A stretch of 64,000 bases of DNA from Christensenella timonensis (GCF_900087015.1 NZ_FLKP01000002.1:1302001-1366000); one strand, 5' to 3'; positions 8,421-16,661 are shown, counted from the first letter of the stretch. The notes: generated by a model not told the origin, from the letters alone. Program-made: numbers and translations.

Positions 8421-8514
8421 AACCTTTAAATTGGTACAGAGAGGCTGATAAGGTTTGGGCATATTGTCACGCGTTGATCCCGTCTTTCTGTCAAGTGCAG
8501 GAAGACGTTTTTTT
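8421..8514 (+). promoter_or_regulatory. PyrR-type attenuator upstream of pyrBI
   Basis: The RNA segment 8421-8455 carries CAGAGAGGCTGATAAGG within a stem formed by AACCTT and AAGGTT. This matches the conserved PyrR-binding anti-antiterminator (AGAGAGGCU then AAGG) known from Bacillus pyr leaders. It is followed by an intrinsic terminator at 8481-8514. In the known mechanism, PyrR with UMP stabilises this hairpin and allows termination, so pyrBI is off when pyrimidines are plentiful. No pyrR gene is in the window. Confidence 0.82.
8481..8514 (+). terminator. attenuator terminator of pyrBI
   Basis: CGTCTTTCTG pairs with CAGGAAGACG (one wobble pair) around a 7-base loop and is followed by seven T residues, 30 bases before the pyrB start. 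Confidence 0.85.
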
Positions 8515-8544
8515 GTGCAGAATGGAAAGGAACAGGGGAAAAAC

Positions 8545-9465
8545 ATGAAACATTTACTGGATCCAATGGACATTACGACAGAAGAGATCGACGAGCTGCT
8601 CGACCTGGCGGACGAGATCATCAAGAATCCGGAAAAGTACAGGGAAGTGTGCCGGTATAAGAAGCTGGCTACACTTTTTTTTGAGCCTTCTACAAGGACG
8701 CGCTTAAGCTTTGAGGCGGCGATGCATGAATTGGGCGGGGACGTGATCGGTTTTGCGGGCGCGGATAACAGCTCGGCTTCAAAGGGGGAAAGCGTAGCGG
8801 ACACCGTACGTACGGTGGAATGTTATGCGGACATCATCGCGATGCGCCACCCAAAGGAAGGGGCCGCGATGGTGGCTTCACAAAACGTCGATATCCCGAT
8901 TATCAATGCGGGTGACGGCGGCCACCAACACCCTACACAGACCCTGACCGACCTGCTGACGATCCGCTCTTTGAAGGGGCGGCTTAATAACCTGACGATC
9001 GGCCTGTGCGGGGATTTGAAGTTTGGACGCACGGTACATTCGCTGATCCGTGCGCTGTCGCGCTATAAGAATATCAAATTTGTGCTCATCTCGCCGATGG
9101 AACTGAAGGTGCCGCGCTATGTAAAGGAAGACGTGCTGAAAAACAATGAGAACGTCACCTATGTACAGTATGAGCGCCTGGAAGAGATTATATCAGAACT
9201 CGATATCCTTTATATGACGCGTGTACAGCGTGAACGCTTCTTTAACGAAGAAGACTATATTCGTTTGCGCGACAGCTACATCCTCGATACGGACAAGATG
9301 AAAAAGGCAAAGGACGACATGATCGTCATGCACCCGCTGCCAAGGGTCAACGAAATCTCGGTGGAGGTGGACAAGGATCCGCGCGCCGCGTATTTCAAGC
9401 AAGCGAAGTTTGGCAAGTATGTCCGTATGGCTCTGATCATGACGATGTTGGGGGTAAATGCGTAA
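8545..9465 (+). CDS. pyrB: aspartate carbamoyltransferase catalytic subunit
   Basis: Joins carbamoyl phosphate to aspartate, the committed step of pyrimidine synthesis. The carbamoyl-phosphate loop [10 protein letters not shown] has S49, T50, R51, T52 and R53; [12 protein letters not shown] begins at H129; MHPLPR lies in the C-terminal aspartate domain. The 306-residue length is exact for PyrB. ATG 8545 follows AGGGG with good spacing; the open frame upstream runs through the attenuator and is not coding. Its stop overlaps the start of pyrI, as expected for subunits made in balance. Confidence 0.96.
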   Translation: MKHLLDPMDITTEEIDELLDLADEIIKNPEKYREVCRYKKLATLFFEPSTRTRLSFEAAMHELGGDVIGFAGADNSSASKGESVADTVRTVECYADIIAMRHPKEGAAMVASQNVDIPIINAGDGGHQHPTQTLTDLLTIRSLKGRLNNLTIGLCGDLKFGRTVHSLIRALSRYKNIKFVLISPMELKVPRYVKEDVLKNNENVTYVQYERLEEIISELDILYMTRVQRERFFNEEDYIRLRDSYILDTDKMKKAKDDMIVMHPLPRVNEISVEVDKDPRAAYFKQAKFGKYVRMALIMTMLGVNA

Positions 9466-9887
9466 TGTTAAGTATCGATAGTGTGGAAAGAGGCGTGGTC
9501 ATAGATCATATCGAGGCCGGAAAAGCCATGAGCATCTATAACTATTTGGGATTGGATAAGCTCGACTGTGCCGTGGCGATCATCAAGAACGTCAAGAGCA
9601 ACCGTATGGGCAAGAAGGATATCATCAAGATCGAGAACGAGATCGAGACCGACCTTGAGATGCTCGGCTTCATCGACCCGAATATCACGGTCAACATCAT
9701 CGATGGCGGGAAGATCATCAAAAAGATGAATTTAACGCTGCCCGAGCGCGTCGTCAATATCGTAAAATGCAAGAACCCGCGCTGTATTACGGCGGTCGAA
9801 CAGGAATTGCCACACGTTTTTAAGCTGACGGACAAGGAGCGCGGCGTATACCGCTGCGCATACTGCGAGCAGCAGGCGGAGAGATAA
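9465..9887 (+). CDS. pyrI: aspartate carbamoyltransferase regulatory subunit
   Basis: Binds nucleotide effectors and zinc and holds catalytic trimers in the PyrB6-PyrI6 holoenzyme. The N-terminal allosteric domain (GVVIDHIEAGKA) is followed by a C-terminal zinc domain with CKNPRC and CAYC, the four expected cysteines. ATG overlaps the pyrB stop codon by one base, indicating translational coupling. The gene adds feedback on enzyme activity to the transcriptional control by the leader. At 140 residues it is slightly shorter than the E. coli protein. Confidence 0.95.
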   Translation: MLSIDSVERGVVIDHIEAGKAMSIYNYLGLDKLDCAVAIIKNVKSNRMGKKDIIKIENEIETDLEMLGFIDPNITVNIIDGGKIIKKMNLTLPERVVNIVKCKNPRCITAVEQELPHVFKLTDKERGVYRCAYCEQQAER

Positions 9888-9895
9888 AAAAGATA

Positions 9896-9924
9896 TTGCA
9901 TAAATATTCATTTTGATGTATAAT
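9896..9924 (+). promoter_or_regulatory. argF promoter
   Basis: TTGCAT at 9896-9901 and TATAAT at 9919-9924, spacer 17 bp, directly after pyrI. argF is therefore not merely read through from pyrBI. Confidence 0.75.
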
Positions 9925-9930
9925 TATACT
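9897..9930 (+). promoter_or_regulatory. two ArgR (ARG box) operators over the argF promoter
   Basis: TGCATAAATATTCA (9897-9910) differs in one base from the ARG-box core TGAAT-N4-ATTCA. TGTATAATTATACT (9917-9930) is a weaker second copy. Their centres are 20 bp apart, close to the 21 bp seen for paired ARG boxes. They cover the -35 and -10 elements respectively, so an arginine-bound ArgR hexamer should block RNA polymerase. Confidence 0.75.
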
Positions 9931-9956
9931 ATTGAAATGGAAATGAGGGTTTTGTT

Positions 9957-10862
9957 ATGAAGCATTTACTGAAAATGAGCGATCTTTCAAAGGACGAGAT
10001 CATCTCGATCCTGGACCTTGCGGATCAGCTTAAGGACGAAAATAAAAAAGGGATCAAGCATCCTATCCTTGCGGGAAAAACACTGGGCATGATCTTCCAG
10101 AAATCGTCAACGCGCACGCGCGTATCTTTTGAGGTGGGGATGTACCAGCTCGGCGGATATCCGTTGTTCCTGTCGTCAAACGATTTGCAGATCGGCAGGG
10201 GCGAGCCGGTGGAGGATACGGCACGTGTTTTGTCGCGGTATTTGGATGGAATCATGATCCGTACCTATGCGCAAAAAGAGGTGGAAGACCTGGCGGAATA
10301 CGGCAGCATCCCGATCATCAACGGGCTGACGGACTATGCGCACCCGTGCCAGGTGCTGGCAGACCTGATGACGATCCGCGAATACAAAAAGAGTTTTGAC
10401 GGCCTTAAGATGGCGTACATCGGCGATGGGAACAATATGGCGAATTCTCTGATCGTGGGCGGGCTTACGGTCGGGATGGAGGTTGCCTGCGCGATCCCCA
10501 AGGATTATCGGCCCGATCCGCAGGTGCTGGAGTTTGCGCAGGGAAATCCGAAGTTTTCTATCTCGGACGATATTTATGCCGCGGCTAAGGATGCGGACGT
10601 ATTGTTTACGGACGTATGGGCATCTATGGGCCACGAGGCGCAGGTGGAAGCGCGGAAAAAGGCCTTTGCGGGAATACAGATCAACGGCGATGTCATGGCG
10701 GCCGCGCGGCCGGACGCGATGGTGCAACACTGCCTGCCCGCGCACAGGGAAGAGGAAATCACCACGGATGTATTCGAGGCGCACGCACGGGAGATTTTCG
10801 ATGAAGCGGAAAACCGTATGCATGCGCAGAAAGCCGTTATGGTCAAGCTGATGGGCAACTAA
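9957..10862 (+). CDS. argF: ornithine carbamoyltransferase
   Basis: Makes citrulline from ornithine and carbamoyl phosphate, in arginine synthesis or, in reverse, in arginine breakdown. The motifs are KSSTRTR (residues 49-55), HPCQ (129-132), the ornithine loop WASMG (221-225) and HCLPAHR (258-264). Length is 301 residues. GAGGG lies seven bases before ATG. The upstream ArgR boxes point to the biosynthetic role. It sits after pyrBI, so the two consumers of carbamoyl phosphate are adjacent but separately regulated. Confidence 0.95.
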   Translation: MKHLLKMSDLSKDEIISILDLADQLKDENKKGIKHPILAGKTLGMIFQKSSTRTRVSFEVGMYQLGGYPLFLSSNDLQIGRGEPVEDTARVLSRYLDGIMIRTYAQKEVEDLAEYGSIPIINGLTDYAHPCQVLADLMTIREYKKSFDGLKMAYIGDGNNMANSLIVGGLTVGMEVACAIPKDYRPDPQVLEFAQGNPKFSISDDIYAAAKDADVLFTDVWASMGHEAQVEARKKAFAGIQINGDVMAAARPDAMVQHCLPAHREEEITTDVFEAHAREIFDEAENRMHAQKAVMVKLMGN

Positions 10863-10876
10863 TCAAAAACACCGTT

Positions 10877-10903
10877 AAAAAGGCGGAAAAAATCCGCCTT
10901 TTT
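10877..10903. terminator. bidirectional terminator after argF
   Basis: AAAAAGGCGGA pairs with TCCGCCTTTTT around a 5-base A loop. It can stop argF and the converging lipoprotein gene. Confidence 0.88.
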
Positions 10904-10942
10904 GTTTGCATTTTTCTGTGCGCGGATCTATGCTTCCGCCGA

Positions 10943-11686
10943 TCACATGGTATCGCCAAGGTTATTTGTCCCGGCATCGTGGATCACGATTTTTTGCGCG
11001 GAGGACTGCGGCGGGATAGAAAAGGTTGCGATCCCGTTTGTGGTCACTGTTACCTCGTCGCCGACCTGGAGCTCCTCAGACGTAAGGCCGCTCACTTCCC
11101 GCTGTTCAGAAATGATCTTTGTATCGCTGGAAACGACCGCGCGCAGATCGTCTAAAGGACCGCCATTCTCCTCTTTTTGGACATAAACGAGATAGTATTC
11201 GCCGTCAGGAGTGATTTCTGTGATCTTGCCTTCGTATTCTGTCTTTACATCGGCAGGCCCGGAAGCGCCCGCGGCAGGGGAACCCTCGGCTTCGCGCTCG
11301 GTAACGACGACCTTGACGGGCGTTGCCTGCGGCGGTTCGGAAGCCGTAACAGGCGTGTTCGGGGCGAGGTATATTTCCACTTCGTCGCCAACGCTTAGGG
11401 AACCGTCGGTATAAGCGGACGCATTGCCGTTGTCGATGACGGGCGTTTCGCCTGTCAGGTGCGCGACCAACAGCTTATAGGTCGCGTTTGAATCCGTATC
11501 GTCGCCATCTACGGTGATGCTTGTTGTGTCGCCGGATGTTTCGATATGGGTGACCTCTCCTTTGGCCGCCAAAATGAGGTCGTTGCCCGAGGGCTGCATA
11601 CCCGTGGCCGGCGCAGGGGCACAGGATGCAAGTAAGAATATGGAACAGATGGCTGCCGCCAGCGTCCCTACAACATTTTTTTTCAT
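10943..11686 (-). CDS. lipoprotein with two similar beta-rich halves, function unknown
   Basis: A signal peptide with lipobox LLASC (Cys22) predicts export and lipid anchoring. Two stretches resemble each other: residues about 42-110 (KGEVTHIE ... VGDEVEIYL) and 152-217 (EGKITEIT ... VGDEVTVTT), joined by a low-complexity Pro/Ala/Gly linker. Each looks like a small beta-barrel of the kind seen in secreted Gram-positive proteins. I chose the internal ATG encoding MKKNVV; the earlier in-frame ATG overlaps the GGAGG ribosome binding site. No function can be assigned. Confidence 0.8.
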   Translation of the reverse strand: MKKNVVGTLAAAICSIFLLASCAPAPATGMQPSGNDLILAAKGEVTHIETSGDTTSITVDGDDTDSNATYKLLVAHLTGETPVIDNGNASAYTDGSLSVGDEVEIYLAPNTPVTASEPPQATPVKVVVTEREAEGSPAAGASGPADVKTEYEGKITEITPDGEYYLVYVQKEENGGPLDDLRAVVSSDTKIISEQREVSGLTSEELQVGDEVTVTTNGIATFSIPPQSSAQKIVIHDAGTNNLGDTM

Positions 11687-11719
11687 AAGAATCGTTTCCT
11701 CCACATAAATTACTGTACG

Positions 11720-11748
11720 ATATTAATACACATTTTGCCTGTCTGCAA
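11720..11748 (-). promoter_or_regulatory. candidate promoter of the lipoprotein gene
   Basis: Read on the minus strand, TTGCAG and TAATAT are 17 bp apart, about 34 bp before the start codon. Confidence 0.5.
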
Positions 11749-11773
11749 AACGCGGCCAAGAGCAAAAAGAGCG

Positions 11774-11803
11774 CTGACAGTATCCCGGGCTTTATGGTAT
11801 AAT
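11774..11803 (+). promoter_or_regulatory. candidate promoter of the dGTPase-like gene
   Basis: CTGACA at 11774-11779 and TATAAT at 11798-11803, spacer 18 bp, divergent from the lipoprotein promoter. Confidence 0.6.
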
Positions 11804-11828
11804 ACAGGGGAAAAGGACGGCAGACGTT

Positions 11829-13073
11829 ATGGATGGCAAGAAAAAATATCTGGAACTGGATCCTGCGGTCAGGCAGGCGGTCTACGACGACCTTAAAAGG
11901 AAGCAGGACGAATTGTGCCCGTATGCAACGCGGGACCAGTATTGCCTGCGGCGTGCAAAGGAAAACTTCCGCGTACAGCGGCCCAATTTTGCCAAAGATT
12001 GCGAGCGCATCCTTTACTGCCGCTATTTTAACCGTTATGCGGACAAGACGCAGGTGTTCTCCCTTTATAAAAACGATGATATCACGCGCCGCATTTTGCA
12101 TGTGCAGCTCGTTTCGCGCATTGCGCGCAATATTGGACGGATGCTCAATTTGAACCTTGACCTGATCGAGGCGATCTCGCTCGGGCACGACCTTGGGCAT
12201 ACGCCGTTCGGGCATGCGGGAGAGCGCTTTTTATCGGCGATCTACAAAGAAAATACGGGCCGGTATTTTAACCATAACGTGCACAGCGCACGGATTTTGG
12301 ACAAGGTACTTTCGCTGAACTTAAGTTTACAGGTCTTAAACGGGATACTGTGCCACAATGGGGAAAAGGTGAGCGGGGAATATCGTCCGAACCCGTATAC
12401 ATCCAAGGACGCAGAAGGAATGTTTTTGGAGTTTGACCGCCAGATGGAGGAATGTTATACGGATGAAGCGGCGACGGGCTCGCTCGTGCCGGCGACGCTG
12501 GAAGGCTGTGTGGTACGGCTGTCGGACGTGATCGCATACCTTGGAAAAGACAGGCAGGACGCGCAGATCCTTAAGATCGGCGTACATGAACCGTTTTCTG
12601 AAAACAATGTATTGGGCTCCACCAATTCGGATTTTATCAATAACATCATCACCAATGTAGTATCCAATAGTTATGGGAAGCCATATATCAAGCTGGATGA
12701 GGAATATGCGGATGCGCTTGCATATGAAAAACAGGTGAATTTCAAGCGGATCTATGAGCTGCAGGACAAAAACGAGCCTTATCCGACGATCCGCAAGATG
12801 TTTGAGCAGGTGTACGAAAAGCTACTGGAGGATTTTGTAGACAACAATGAGCGTTCGCCGATCTACCGCCACCATATCAACCATGTTTTCAGCGGTTTTT
12901 CGCGGGCGGCGGCGCTGAAGGAACAATATTTGAAAGAAGAACCGAACCAGGTGGTCGTGGATTATATCGCAAGTATGACGGACGATTATTTTATGGATCT
13001 GTATGAATACCTGTTTCCGGGACAGCAGCACCTGAGTTATCAATCTTATTTTTCTTCCAGAAATGAGAAATAG
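11829..13073 (+). CDS. HD-domain dNTP triphosphohydrolase (dGTPase-like)
   Basis: Expected to cleave a deoxynucleoside triphosphate into deoxynucleoside and tripolyphosphate, a control on dNTP pools. The HD metal site is complete: H91 (RILHVQ), H120-D121 in GHDLGHTPFGHAGE, and D233 (VRLSDVIAYLGKD). The pattern GHDLGHTPFGHAGE is diagnostic of this family. The 414-residue length and the absence of other domains fit. It may prefer another dNTP than dGTP, so no symbol is given. It stands as a single gene between a divergent lipoprotein and desulfoferrodoxin. Confidence 0.88.
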   Translation: MDGKKKYLELDPAVRQAVYDDLKRKQDELCPYATRDQYCLRRAKENFRVQRPNFAKDCERILYCRYFNRYADKTQVFSLYKNDDITRRILHVQLVSRIARNIGRMLNLNLDLIEAISLGHDLGHTPFGHAGERFLSAIYKENTGRYFNHNVHSARILDKVLSLNLSLQVLNGILCHNGEKVSGEYRPNPYTSKDAEGMFLEFDRQMEECYTDEAATGSLVPATLEGCVVRLSDVIAYLGKDRQDAQILKIGVHEPFSENNVLGSTNSDFINNIITNVVSNSYGKPYIKLDEEYADALAYEKQVNFKRIYELQDKNEPYPTIRKMFEQVYEKLLEDFVDNNERSPIYRHHINHVFSGFSRAAALKEQYLKEEPNQVVVDYIASMTDDYFMDLYEYLFPGQQHLSYQSYFSSRNEK

Positions 13074-13169
13074 CGTTTACCTTATTGGCGCGGCGTTTAT
13101 GAATAACATAAGGTGTGCCGTTGGGTTTATGGACATCCTATTATTTTATATTATGAGAGGTGGTATATT

Positions 13170-13544
13170 ATGAAAGAAAAAGCGAATTTCTACAGATGCG
13201 AGCTGTGTGGTAATATTGTCGGACTCATCAAGGACGGTGGCGGCCAGCTGGTTTGCTGTGGGAAACCGATGGTGAAGCTCGTTCCTAACACTGTGGATGC
13301 GGCACAGGAAAAGCACGTTCCCGTTTATGAGAGGGATGGCAATCAATTAAAGGTACAGATCGGAAGCGTAGAGCATCCGATGACGGAAGAACATTATATT
13401 GAATGGATCGCGGTGGAAACACCTAAGCTGATGCAGCGGCACGTACTGGAGCCGGGCGAAGCGCCGAGGGCGGAATTCACTGTGGACAGCGACGACATCG
13501 AAGTATTTGCTTACTGCAACCTGCATGGTTTGTGGAAAGGCTGA
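13170..13544 (+). CDS. dfx: desulfoferrodoxin (superoxide reductase, two-iron type)
   Basis: Reduces superoxide to hydrogen peroxide without releasing oxygen, a typical defence of strict anaerobes. An N-terminal desulforedoxin domain holds Fe with C10, C13, C29 and C30. The neelaredoxin domain supplies H49 (in EKHVP, with E47 and K48), H69, H75, C116 and H119 for the catalytic iron. All ligands are present. The start is chosen at ATG 13170 with GAGAGGTGG upstream; the in-frame ATG at 13113 would add 19 residues not found in the family. Monocistronic, with its own terminator. Confidence 0.95.
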   Translation: MKEKANFYRCELCGNIVGLIKDGGGQLVCCGKPMVKLVPNTVDAAQEKHVPVYERDGNQLKVQIGSVEHPMTEEHYIEWIAVETPKLMQRHVLEPGEAPRAEFTVDSDDIEVFAYCNLHGLWKG

Positions 13545-13560
13545 GCAATTTCAAGCGAAC

Positions 13561-13598
13561 AAAAAACCGGCGTCTTTGGAAGAAGGTGCCGGTTTTTT
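13561..13598. terminator. terminator after desulfoferrodoxin
   Basis: AAAAAACCGGC and GCCGGTTTTTT form an inverted repeat. It can also serve the converging membrane-protein gene. Confidence 0.85.
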
Positions 13599-13704
13599 GT
13601 TTCGGTATAGACATTCAGAGGTACACATAAAACCTCTTACTTATTTATATGCGGCCAGCATACAAAATATTCCTGCATTTTGCATATTTATTTTTTACGG
13701 TCTG

Positions 13705-14262
13705 TTATGAAACGGGGAAGCCGAATATACCGGACTCCGAATCCTGGAACAGCGGGATGTGCGGCGGCATAGCGGTGAACGCCAGCTCCATGACCAGGAT
13801 GGCGGCAAACAATATGATGATCAGGATAAAGAGGCTGCCGAAATCGCGGCCGGAACGATAGAGCCGGTAGGAAATATAAAATACGAGGATCGTCAGTACA
13901 AAGGTAAAGACAATATCCACGTCCAGCGACTCTATGCCGAACATGCCGGAATAGGTGTAAAAGAACGTGATCATCAAAAGCAGGATCAGCGACATAGAGA
14001 TCGTTTTTGCGGCAAAGAAACGGCTGAAATCAGGCTTTACAATAAAATATTCGGCAATGGTATAAAATAGAAATGGAAAATAAACGATTTTGGTATGTTC
14101 CCAGACGCTTTCGTTGACGGCGGCAAAAATCCCTACGAAGTGGTTGTTGCCCGACCATGCGAACAGAAAATGAAAGACAGGGGCAAGGATGCATACGACG
14201 ATGGCTCCGATGATCTCATACCGCAAAAGATAGCGGTCGCGGTCACGCGACAGGTAATTCAT
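13705..14262 (-). CDS. polytopic membrane protein of unknown function
   Basis: 185 residues with five or six hydrophobic segments. A conserved-looking motif, SGNNHFVGIFAAVNESVWEHTK, here given only as SGNN...NESVWEHTK, lies after the first segment. I believe it belongs to a DUF family of small Clostridia membrane proteins (perhaps DUF6512) but cannot confirm this. AAAGGAGGG lies about eight bases before ATG. It ends near the terminator at 13561-13598. No functional clue comes from the neighbours. Confidence 0.8.
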   Translation of the reverse strand: MNYLSRDRDRYLLRYEIIGAIVVCILAPVFHFLFAWSGNNHFVGIFAAVNESVWEHTKIVYFPFLFYTIAEYFIVKPDFSRFFAAKTISMSLILLLMITFFYTYSGMFGIESLDVDIVFTFVLTILVFYISYRLYRSGRDFGSLFILIIILFAAILVMELAFTAMPPHIPLFQDSESGIFGFPVS

Positions 14263-14400
14263 GGATGAGCCCTCCTTTTTTGTGATAATTCATTAATACA
14301 CATTTTGACTGATGATTATTCAGGATTGTCGTAGCATTGGAAAAAGATTTAAGATATAATAAGTTTATGGAAAAATCAGTATGGCATAAGGGAGAGAGCA

Positions 14401-15651
14401 ATGGGAAAACTGGCTGAAAAGTGTAGGGATGGCGTTTTATTGTACGATGGCTCCAAGGGCGTGATGCTCCAGCAAAGGGGACTTTCGGGCGGGCAGAGCG
14501 CGGAGGAATGGAACCTACTTGAACCGGATAAGGTGCGCGACGTATATATGAGCTATATCGACGCGGGATCGGATGTGATCCAGACAAATACATTTTGCGG
14601 CAACGGGCCGCAGCTTTCGTCGCACGGCCTGGAAGAAAAGCTGTATGAGATCAACTATGAAGGCGCGAAACTGGCGCTTTCGTGCGCTAAGGGCAGGGAA
14701 GTAATGGTGGCCGCGTCGCTTGGGCCGACCGGTTTGTTTTTCGAGCCGGCTGGGGAGATGAAATTTGAGACTGCGGTAGAGTATTTCAAACAACAGCTGC
14801 TGCCTTTGAAGGAGGCGGGAATCGGTATCGTCAACTTTGAAACGTTCACAGATTTAAGCGAAATGCGGGCGGGCGTTGTGGCGGCACAGGAACTCGGCGG
14901 ATTTGAGATTGTTGCAAACATGACATATGAAAACGGCTATACGATGTCGGGAAATACGCCGGACGTATGCGCTGCCGTCTTGAGCGCGTTGGGAGCGACG
15001 CTGGTCGGGGCGAATTGCTCCGGCGGCCCTGAAAGCCTGCTGGGGCCTGTAAAGGCAATGGGAGAGATCGCGCCGATGCTGTGCGTAAAGCCAAATGCCG
15101 GATTGCCGGAAATGGAAGACGGCGTTGCGGTCTTTCGGCAAAAGCCGCAGGATTTTGCACAGATGGCGCAGGGGTTTATCGATTGCGGCGTGCGGCTTTT
15201 AGGCGGCTGCTGCGGCAGTAGTGAAAAGCATATCGCGGCCTTGAGAAAAGCGATCGACGAGGCAAGCATACCCACTGTGCGGGAGGAAAAGCCGCAGAGG
15301 CTGGCATCCGCCTATATGAGCTTGGTGTGGAACAAAGATACACGTATCGCTGAAATGGACATATGCACGGATGCGGTGGTATCGGGAATCCGGGGAGGGG
15401 ATTATTACTGCCTGATGGACGCTATTCCCGCAGATGAAGCGGAAGCGGACGTTGTGGCGTTAGATTTTCGCAGTATGGATTTTGATTTCGATATGTGGAG
15501 TTTTGTATCCACGCTTTCCATGTTCGTCAAAAAGCCGGTGATCGTCAAGGCGGAAAACGAGGAACTTATAACCGCATTTTTGCGCTGTTATGCGGGACGC
15601 GCGGGCGTTGCGGATCAGCAGGCGGCAGGCTATGGAGCGCTGCTGGTATAA
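14401..15651 (+). CDS. homocysteine S-methyltransferase family protein with remnant pterin-binding domain
   Basis: Residues 1 to about 290 form the zinc-dependent homocysteine methyltransferase barrel seen at the N-terminus of MetH: GSKGVMLQ, QTNTF and the zinc cysteines C206 (GANCSGG), C270 and C271 (GGCCGS) are all there. The last 75 residues (about 345-416) look like a piece of the pterin-binding barrel (DVVALDF ... KKPVIVKAENEELITAFLRCYAG), far too short to be complete. There are no cobalamin or reactivation domains. The methyl donor is unknown: a separate corrinoid protein, S-methylmethionine or another donor. AGGGAGAG precedes ATG. The gene stands alone. Confidence 0.85.
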   Translation: MGKLAEKCRDGVLLYDGSKGVMLQQRGLSGGQSAEEWNLLEPDKVRDVYMSYIDAGSDVIQTNTFCGNGPQLSSHGLEEKLYEINYEGAKLALSCAKGREVMVAASLGPTGLFFEPAGEMKFETAVEYFKQQLLPLKEAGIGIVNFETFTDLSEMRAGVVAAQELGGFEIVANMTYENGYTMSGNTPDVCAAVLSALGATLVGANCSGGPESLLGPVKAMGEIAPMLCVKPNAGLPEMEDGVAVFRQKPQDFAQMAQGFIDCGVRLLGGCCGSSEKHIAALRKAIDEASIPTVREEKPQRLASAYMSLVWNKDTRIAEMDICTDAVVSGIRGGDYYCLMDAIPADEAEADVVALDFRSMDFDFDMWSFVSTLSMFVKKPVIVKAENEELITAFLRCYAGRAGVADQQAAGYGALLV

Positions 15652-15674
15652 ATTCAAGCGATAAAAGAAAAGAG

Positions 15675-15720
15675 GCTGCCGCACCAGAGGTGGAAATATA
15701 AAGATGCGGCAGTCTTTTTT
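15675..15720 (+). terminator. terminator after the homocysteine methyltransferase gene
   Basis: GCTGCCGCA pairs with TGCGGCAGT around a 21-base loop and is followed by six T residues. The stem resembles that of the terminator at 16612-16661. Confidence 0.78.
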
Positions 15721-15824
15721 ATATACCTGGAATTATTTTTATAAAATGACTGAAACGTTTTAAAATTAGCGAAAAAGTGATATAATATAAGATTATAATT
15801 TAATGAAAAAGGGGTGTAGTAGAT

Positions 15825-16586
15825 ATGAAACGACTTGAAGGGAAAACGGCGCTCATCACAGGCGGTAATTCCGGAGTGGGGGAAGCCACGGCAATTTTGT
15901 TTGCGCGGGAGGGAGCTAACGTAATCATTACGGCGCGCCGCGAAAAACAATTGAAGGTAGTGGCTGCAAAAATCCAGGCGGAAGGCGGCTTAGCGCTGGC
16001 AATATGCGGGGATGTCTCCAGGCCGGAGGACAGCGTGATGCTGGTAGCCAAGGCGGTGGAAACATTTGGGAGACTGGATATCCTGGTGAATAATGCGGGA
16101 GTCAGAGACAAGTGCCTCATGCCTGTGGACAAAGTGGCCGATAGCGAGATCGACCGCGTCGTAGATATCAATACCAAAGGGACTATATATTGTATTCGCG
16201 CAGCGCTCAAAGAGATGTTAAAGAACAAGAAAGGTTCCATTATTAATGTGGCGAGCAGCGCTGCCATCAACGGTGGGGGCGGATCCGCCTATGTGACATC
16301 CAAGGCAGCTGTTCTGGGGATCACCAAACATACAGCGATGCGATGCGCAAAGAGCGGCGTGCGCTGCAACGCGCTTTGCCCCAGCTCGATTAAGACCCCC
16401 ATGGCTTCAACGGCCGGAGAGGTTATGGATTCGGATATGATGGGAGCTATAGAGGCTCACTCGGATCTGACTCTTCCTATCTGCAGCGCGGAAGATGTCG
16501 CAAACAGCATTCTTTTCCTTGCCAGTGACGAGGCGGCCCCAATAACGGGCCAGTGCATCGCCCTGGATTACGGCTCCAATTTGTAA
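15825..16586 (+). CDS. short-chain dehydrogenase/reductase (SDR) family oxidoreductase
   Basis: NAD(P)-dependent oxidoreductase of 253 residues. It shows the Rossmann motif TGGNSGVG (T12-G19), NNAG (89-92) and the catalytic set S144, Y156 and K160 (YVTSK), with the classic C-terminal P..GQ..ALDYG. The arginine in ARRE (about 38-40) after the second strand hints at NADPH. The substrate cannot be read from sequence; 3-oxoacyl-ACP reductase and sugar or steroid alcohol dehydrogenases are all possible. AAGGGGTG precedes ATG. The gene is alone and flanked by two similar GC-rich hairpins. Confidence 0.88.
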   Translation: MKRLEGKTALITGGNSGVGEATAILFAREGANVIITARREKQLKVVAAKIQAEGGLALAICGDVSRPEDSVMLVAKAVETFGRLDILVNNAGVRDKCLMPVDKVADSEIDRVVDINTKGTIYCIRAALKEMLKNKKGSIINVASSAAINGGGGSAYVTSKAAVLGITKHTAMRCAKSGVRCNALCPSSIKTPMASTAGEVMDSDMMGAIEAHSDLTLPICSAEDVANSILFLASDEAAPITGQCIALDYGSNL

Positions 16587-16611
16587 TTTTGTTTTGACAA
16601 GCAAAAAAACT

Positions 16612-16661
16612 GGGACTGCCGCACAAGGGTTTAAACGACCGAGCGTGCGGCACTCCCTTTT
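16612..16661. terminator. terminator between the SDR gene and pfkA
   Basis: GGGACTGCCGCAC pairs with GTGCGGCACTCCC (one mismatch) around a 19-base loop. It is flanked by A-rich and short T-rich sequence and lies between converging genes. Confidence 0.75.

Noticed and set aside
8455-8544. In-frame N-terminal extension of PyrB by 30 residues
   Set aside because: It would translate the attenuator terminator; the ATG at 8545 has the ribosome binding site and gives the normal PyrB length.
14263-14400. S-box (SAM riboswitch) upstream of the homocysteine methyltransferase gene
   Set aside because: No SAM-riboswitch core or terminator is visible in the 138-base gap.
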